This document shows, piece after piece, positions 58,777 through 64,000 of a stretch of 64,000 nt of DNA. The stretch comes from Jaltomata sinuosa (taxonomy: Eukaryota; Streptophyta; Magnoliopsida; Solanales; Solanaceae): contig QJPP01001815.1 in assembly GCA_003996215.1 (NCBI GenBank), forward strand, positions 124,001 through 188,000. The letters run 5' to 3'. Position numbers and translations under genes: made by a program. Within the stretch, counting starts at the first letter, position 1. Each line of letters starts with the position of its first letter. The notes below the pieces were generated by a model. That model saw only the letters and a program-made list of their open reading frames with translations. It had not been told where the DNA came from and ran no database searches.

Positions 58777-60180
58777 ATGAGCCAAGCAAGTGATCAAGAA
58801 AGTGTGGATGGATTCATGGACATGGAGGATGAACCTATTGTTCGTGGTGCTGTGGGTGCCATACGACTACCTCTAACCATTGGCAACACTGTATTCCATG
58901 TAACGAGTATACTGTTGAATTTGCTATAAATAAAGGGACTATTTGGAGGGCTAGCCCACGAAGATGCAAATCGACATATCCAAAATTTTGTTAAGATTTT
59001 TCAGCCCTTCAACATCAAAAACATAACTAAATAGTCAATCTGACTTTAGTTGTTCTCAAACTTTTTCCACCCTCATGCATGATGCAACTGAGGGATGAGA
59101 TTACCAATTTTTGATAGCTGCCTGATGAGAAATTGCATGAAGTATGGCTATGATTCAAGAAGAAGCTATTGTTATGCTCAAACCATTGTTTTCCAGAAAG
59201 GGTTCTTATCCAAAGCTTCTATCGTGCACTAGACTCTATGAATAAATCGGTGGCTAATAATATCGCATGTGGGAATCTCATGGATCAAAATTATGGTCTT
59301 GCTTTGGCTCTCTTAGATCGAATGGAAAAAACTATTAGAGCATGGCATACAAGAGATGCCAAAGTTTCATCGAGTGTTACTTCCTCTTTAATGACTAATG
59401 AGATGAGGAAAAATGAGGAGGAGAGAGATGAGACCATGGCCAAAATGATAACCTAAATGGATTTGTTGGCCAACCATATGATGGGAGCCCAGACCAAAAG
59501 TTTTCAATATCATGGGTACTTATGGTTCAAAAGACCATGATGAAGTTGGTGCTTACACATCAAAGGATAAGGAACTTTGTTATCTATTGGTGGGTTCTAG
59601 CCCAGGGTACCAAGGTGTAAATCAAGGCACTTGACAACCGCGGGATGAAAATCACGGTTGGAGAGACCATGAGCGAGATTGTGAAAGGGAAGGTGATCAG
59701 CATAATCACCAGAAATAACCCTATGTGCCTCCACCCAAGGCAAATGCCTCTCCATATCAACCAAGTGTGAGTAATCTCGTAAATTCCAAGTTTGAAGACA
59801 TGTTGTCACAAGTGCTAAAAAAGGTTGAATCTATGGATAACGGGGTGAAAGATTTGAAAAGCGAGGTATCTACTCTTCATCAAATAGTGAGTTTGCACTC
59901 GGTATCAATCAAGCATTTGGAGGCTCCAATGAATCATCTCTTATCACAAATGGACCCTCATTTAAAAGGTACCCTTACTAGTGATACTCTTGTGAATCCA
60001 AAAAATAATGGCCATGTGATGGAAATTGTCACTAGAAGTGGAAGGATGCTTGATGGATTGGGGAAACTGACCAAAGAAGTTGTGCTTGAAAAGGATGATA
60101 AAATAGCAAAAGAAGTCGTGATTGAGAAGAGTAGTGATGTAAGTCTGGATATTAGGGTGATGTCTAGTGCACCATATAGT
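58777..60180 (+). pseudogene. gag: X gag (Athila type), disrupted
   Basis: The start ATG at 58777 (MSQASDQESVDGF) is well placed after the primer site. Homologous to Z gag: GAVGAIRLPL, LAHEDANRHIQNF, SFYRALDSMNKSV, MEKTIRAWHTRDAK. There is a stop near 58927 and another near 59030. Roughly 100 bp around LPDDSITSW are deleted at about 59040, and further stops follow near 59455 and 59700. 59725-60180 is open and continues past the point where Z gag ends (HVMEIVTRSGRM). A capsid role is known for the family; this copy is dead. Confidence 0.85.
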
Positions 60181-60743
60181 TATTAATGATGATATCCTAA
60201 ATGAGAAGAAGGATGACAACAAGTCACATCCTCAAGTTACAATTGAGATAGAGGAGGAAGCCTCTAATGAGCCAAGGTCGATGCCTAAAGGTCCTCCCCC
60301 ATATCCTTAGAGGTTAATGAAGAAAAATAAAGATAATCAATTTAAGAAGTTTGTATAAATGTTCAGCAAACTATCTATCAACATTCCTTTGCTTGACGCT
60401 CTCATGCAAATGCCGGGCTATGCTAAACTCATGAAGGAATTGCTGAAGAAGAAAAGAGTGATTGATGTGGGTACGGTTGAAGTGTCCCACCGTTGTAGTG
60501 CTGTCATGACAAGCAATATAGCTCCCAAATAGGAGGAAATTTGAGCTTTCACCATACCTTGTACCATTGGTGTGTTCTTGTTCAGAAATGCGTTGTGTGA
60601 CCTCAGGGCAAGCATAAATTTGATGCCCCTCGTGATCTTAAAAAAATTAGGTTTAGGTCCTCCTAAACCCATACCAATGAGATTTAGATGTAAATCTTGG
60701 GTCTCGATCAAATGTAATAGAAGCGGGAATCTTATGTAGTTGA
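60181..60743 (+). pseudogene. pol: X protease region, cut by Y
   Basis: The frame continues Athila-like: KGPPPYP, FSKLSINIPLLDALMQMPGYAKLMKELL, then the protease core ALCDLRASINLMPL at about 60595-60640, where Arg replaces the Gly of the usual DLGAS. Several TAG/TGA stops. The reading ends near 60740 where the Y LTR begins, so the rest of X pol must lie beyond the window. Confidence 0.8.
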
Positions 60744-62214
60744 TGATGTTCAAAATCACTCTCCCGAAGGAGGTAGTAACAATCGTCAAGCAAGAAAAAA
60801 AAAGTAACTCAACGGATGTCAGAGTCAAATCTTCGAAGAAAATGGGACAATGACTTGCCACTAAACGTCAAATTTTAATTAACTAGAGTGAGAAATTGTT
60901 CAAACAAGTAAAAGTAAAATTTTGGGAAAAAAGGTTTGGGAAGTCAGAATTCGCAATGTAATAAGATAGAACTTAAACACAATTGATTTAATCAAGAGAA
61001 AGAAGGCTAGGGGTGTACTTACGATGTGGTCTTACAATGGGATAGGGGTTGATTATTCAGCAAACTTTCAATTAATAGCATGTGTAGCTTGGTTTAAGCT
61101 ATACTTAGTAGTTTTTCAACCTACCAAGCAAATTTAATATGGTCTTTTTTCAAGCCCATTAATTTAACATCAAACCAACCAATCAATTCTTGGGTATGTC
61201 AAACTATCTCTAGATTTAACTCTTAGATGAGTATTTCTATAATCAAGCTATTTCTAGTTTTAATTTATGGTGGAAATATCAAATCCACACTATTGAATTC
61301 TTACCCAATTTATGAACTTCTTCTTCAAGAAAGTACAAAATTTGTAAGCTAAATCAATATTTGTAACTATCAATTTTATAATTAAAACAAGAAAAATTCA
61401 ATAGACCCATACTCAATAATCAATTATAAGCTTAAATAATCAACACTCATTCCCATATTCAAACACCCATCAGGCACAAACCCCTAAAATACAATTTAGC
61501 TACTCATAGCAAAGGAATAATAGAAGATATCAAATGGGTTTCCCAAAATTCCATTCATTATGCAAGCTAAGCTCAAATTCCAAGCTCAAAATTGTATACA
61601 ATGGTGTTTCTACTAGATAAAAAGAAGAGAGAAAGTGCACTCTATCAACTCTCTTCCCTAGGAAAGTAAAAACTATTGAATAATGTTGGTGCAGATCCCA
61701 AAAAGGGTTTTAGAACCTTCCCAAATGTGTCATATAAAATTGTACAAAATTGTCCTTTGGGGCATGGTCAAAGTGAAGGGTGAAGGCACATGCGGCCTCC
61801 CCTTGGGACACACAGCTCGCAGGTGCCCAGATACCTGTGCAGTGTTGTCCATGTAGAGTGCAACTTCAGTTGCGATAGAAGGGGTGATCACCCTTAGCAT
61901 TGTGCGGCTCGCATGTAGCTGACTGCTCAGGCAATTGTCTAAGCTTCTATGTGTGTTGGCACCTGCGAAACACAGGTGCCCTCTTGCAGCTCATATAAAA
62001 CTTTGCCCTTTTAAGTAGAGCCTTCCCCTTCCGATCATCTTTATACTTTAACTCCATTTTAAGCTCTTTTGGGTTCAAATCCTTTTCTTTCTTCATTTGA
62101 CTAAGATTACCTGCGTTTACAATAATAAATGCAATAAGTACCTCTAATTCTCATCAAAAGATGACAATAATTCATGAATAAAGTTCAATAAGTTGGTAGA
62201 TTACCAACTTATCA
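60744..62214 (-). repeat. Y 3' LTR (about 1471 bp), inverted relative to X
   Basis: On the minus strand it starts TGATAAGTTGGTAATC at 62214 and ends ...GAACATCA at 60744 (60741 is also possible). It has a perfect 9-bp-arm palindrome at 62190-62210 and GC words CACCTGTGTTTCGCAGGTGCC at about 61960-61980. It resembles the X LTR at roughly 85-88% by eye. Confidence 0.88.
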
Positions 62215-64000
62215 AACCCTTAAACTTGAACTATTGCTTGTCCTCAAACAAGACACTCACAAGGTAAGGATTGAAATAGATTCTCAAAATACAAGGGTTG
62301 TATACAAGATTATATCAACTCAAAAACTCAAGAAAATAATAAATAAAAGACTCAAAAACAAAAATACTCAACTATGATGCTCAACTCAATTGGTATCACC
62401 ATAATCTCAAGGCAAGTATACATTTAAAAACTCCTATAAAAAAATCACTTTTCATTCAAAATCAGGGGATTTGCCATTCAAAATAAGATTATCAATCTTC
62501 TCACGTCATTGTCATTGACCTTCAAGGTTTTCCTCAAGATTCACCTCACAACTTGTCTCATTCATTCCTCTTAATTAAAATAGAAACTTCATTATTCATT
62601 TTAAGTGTGTGATGCCAGTCACCACAAGAGAGAATCCCACTCACAATCATGCAATTCATAATAGAGGGATTATAATAGAATAAAAAGACTTTCACTCTCT
62701 CAAAGAAGTTTGAGTGCACATGCATTGAACCATAGGCTTACCCTTTATGTAATTCACCACTGATATAGAGTTACCAAGCTCAGAATCTCTAAGGACTTGG
62801 GGGTAATGTTGTTGGCTAGGATTACATTTGGCTCAAGTGACTAAACATCTCTAACACTATTCATAATCATTAAATGCACCGCTCATATTTTCAAACATTA
62901 ACTTTACCTTATTTCTCCCTCTAACAACCCAAGATTTCCTATCAACTTATTCATTTAACATTTTTTTGTTAAACTCATTTGGTAGTACCAACTTCTTCCT
63001 TTCTTCTCCATTCATTCACTACATAGAACATTTTGGAGAATTTTTTATTTTAAGCATAAGGTGCTACCTTACATTGAAGTACAACTCCTTTTCTTCTCCA
63101 TATTTCTTGCATACACCCTTAAACTTAGGCTTTTGCCTATGTCAACATTTCAATTCCCTCCAAACTTAGGCTTTTAGCCTATATTTCACATTCTAGCTAT
63201 TAGGGAGGATGGGTGCAAAGATAGAGGATCCAAAAAGGGTTAAGGTGTCTAACAAGGTGCCAAAGAAAAGTTACAACCTCAAAGGGGCTTACTAGGATCA
63301 ATGTTAAAGGAAGTCAATTTGGGTAAAATTGCTATCCAAATAGGGCCTAAGGTCATCTTTAAAGCTCGGTATCATCTAAGATTTCTCCTTGAATCACATT
63401 TGAGGCAAGTTCTAGACAACACGCATACACAAGAACAAAGTAAAACCTTACCATACTATGCATCACAACATAAAAATTTCATAACTAGTCTCAAAAATCT
63501 ATTGAGATAAATAACTTTTGACAAGCTATTCCGAGTTTTACACACTCGTTTGTGAATCAATCAAGCCAAACGGAGAATGTGCAAGTCATGATAAGAGAAT
63601 GCTTTTAGCAAAAATTATTTTCCACTATTTTCTTCAATTTTGCAAATTCCTTGCTACAAAAATTTTTGGTGGGCCCATTTCAAAATAAGAAACACATAGA
63701 CTCAATTAAGCACTAAAACTTGGCATTTTCCCTTAAAAAATTCACCTATCAATCTATCATAGGGCAATTCCAACCCTGTTTGATACAAAAATAAATAAAA
63801 GAAAACATTTGCTCTTTGAAAAAAACCATGGCATTAAGAAAACCCTCAAAGTTTATTCGACTAATCTACTATTAACCAGGCAAAAATGAGTTATGTGCTC
63901 ATGGATCAATGGATAACAAGCCTGGTAGGCACTAAGCACGTTTGCAAGGCACATGTAGTGAAACAATTATGCGTGTAGGACTATCCCAGCGACATGGCAA
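62215..64000 (-). mobile_element. Y internal 3' region, runs off the window
   Basis: Next to the LTR the minus strand reads GAGGACAAGCAATAGTTC, then AAGTTTAAGGGTT, a weakened Athila polypurine tract. GCCTAAGTTT words at about 63125-63180 and the block at 63640-63760 match the Z noncoding tail. No coding region is seen in this part; pol and the 5' LTR must lie to the right. Confidence 0.75.

Noticed and set aside
58258..62214. Foldback transposon formed by X and Y LTRs
   Set aside because: Both LTRs belong to ordinary Athila elements with their own internal regions; Y continues past the window. Nested insertion explains it.

Overview
This window looks like retrotransposon-filled heterochromatin of a flowering plant. 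The LTR and primer-site words (tRNA-iMet sites of the TGGTATCAGAGC type, tRNA-Asp sites of the TGGCGCCGTTGCCGGGGA type, LTRs opening TGTAACACCCC or TGATAAGTTGGTA) fit Solanaceae-like genomes, but I cannot name the genus. I see no intact host gene, rRNA, tRNA or CRISPR array. Nearly every base can be assigned to nested, mostly dead Ty3/gypsy (Metaviridae) elements.

Layout. 1-3951: 3' part of an M-family element (M3, +). 3952-9844: three partial LTRs (L4 +, L2 -, H -). 9845-18742: Z, a complete non-autonomous Athila-like element inserted in H with target duplication CCACA; it carries gag and a second ORF of the putative-plant-transposon-protein type but no pol. 18799-20664: a + strand LTR, cut by element S (3' LTR 20665-23267, -). 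24530-24998: a further LTR scrap. 25150-36237: M1 (-), 3.8-kb LTRs and a ruined gag-pol. 36238-37974: a + strand RT/RNase H/integrase remnant, cut on the left by M1 and on the right by X. 37975 to at least 60743: X, an Athila element (+) whose 5' LTR is split by T and whose protease is split by Y (60744 to past the window end, -). 39041-58252: T, a Tekay/Del-like chromovirus (-) with target duplication AAATA, which contains M2, a second chromovirus of the M family.

How the parts relate. T and M2 each carried gag, protease, RT, RNase H, integrase and a chromodomain, all now broken by stops and frameshifts. M1, M3 and Z lack working pol and would have needed enzymes in trans. The T/M2 arrangement is the most unusual structure. 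M2 enters T at the edge of its own primer-binding site, leaves near the end of its 3' LTR, and is flanked by an exact 644-bp repeat of T. That is the shape expected if reverse transcriptase switched between two co-packaged RNAs.

Other recurring patterns are LTRs from several families that share a short hairpin followed by a good 3' splice-site sequence, strong GTAAGT-type donors downstream of presumed promoters, and GC-rich near-palindromic clusters upstream of them. Z has a similar promoter/leader/donor cassette inside the element, in front of ORF2. All identities quoted are by-eye estimates.
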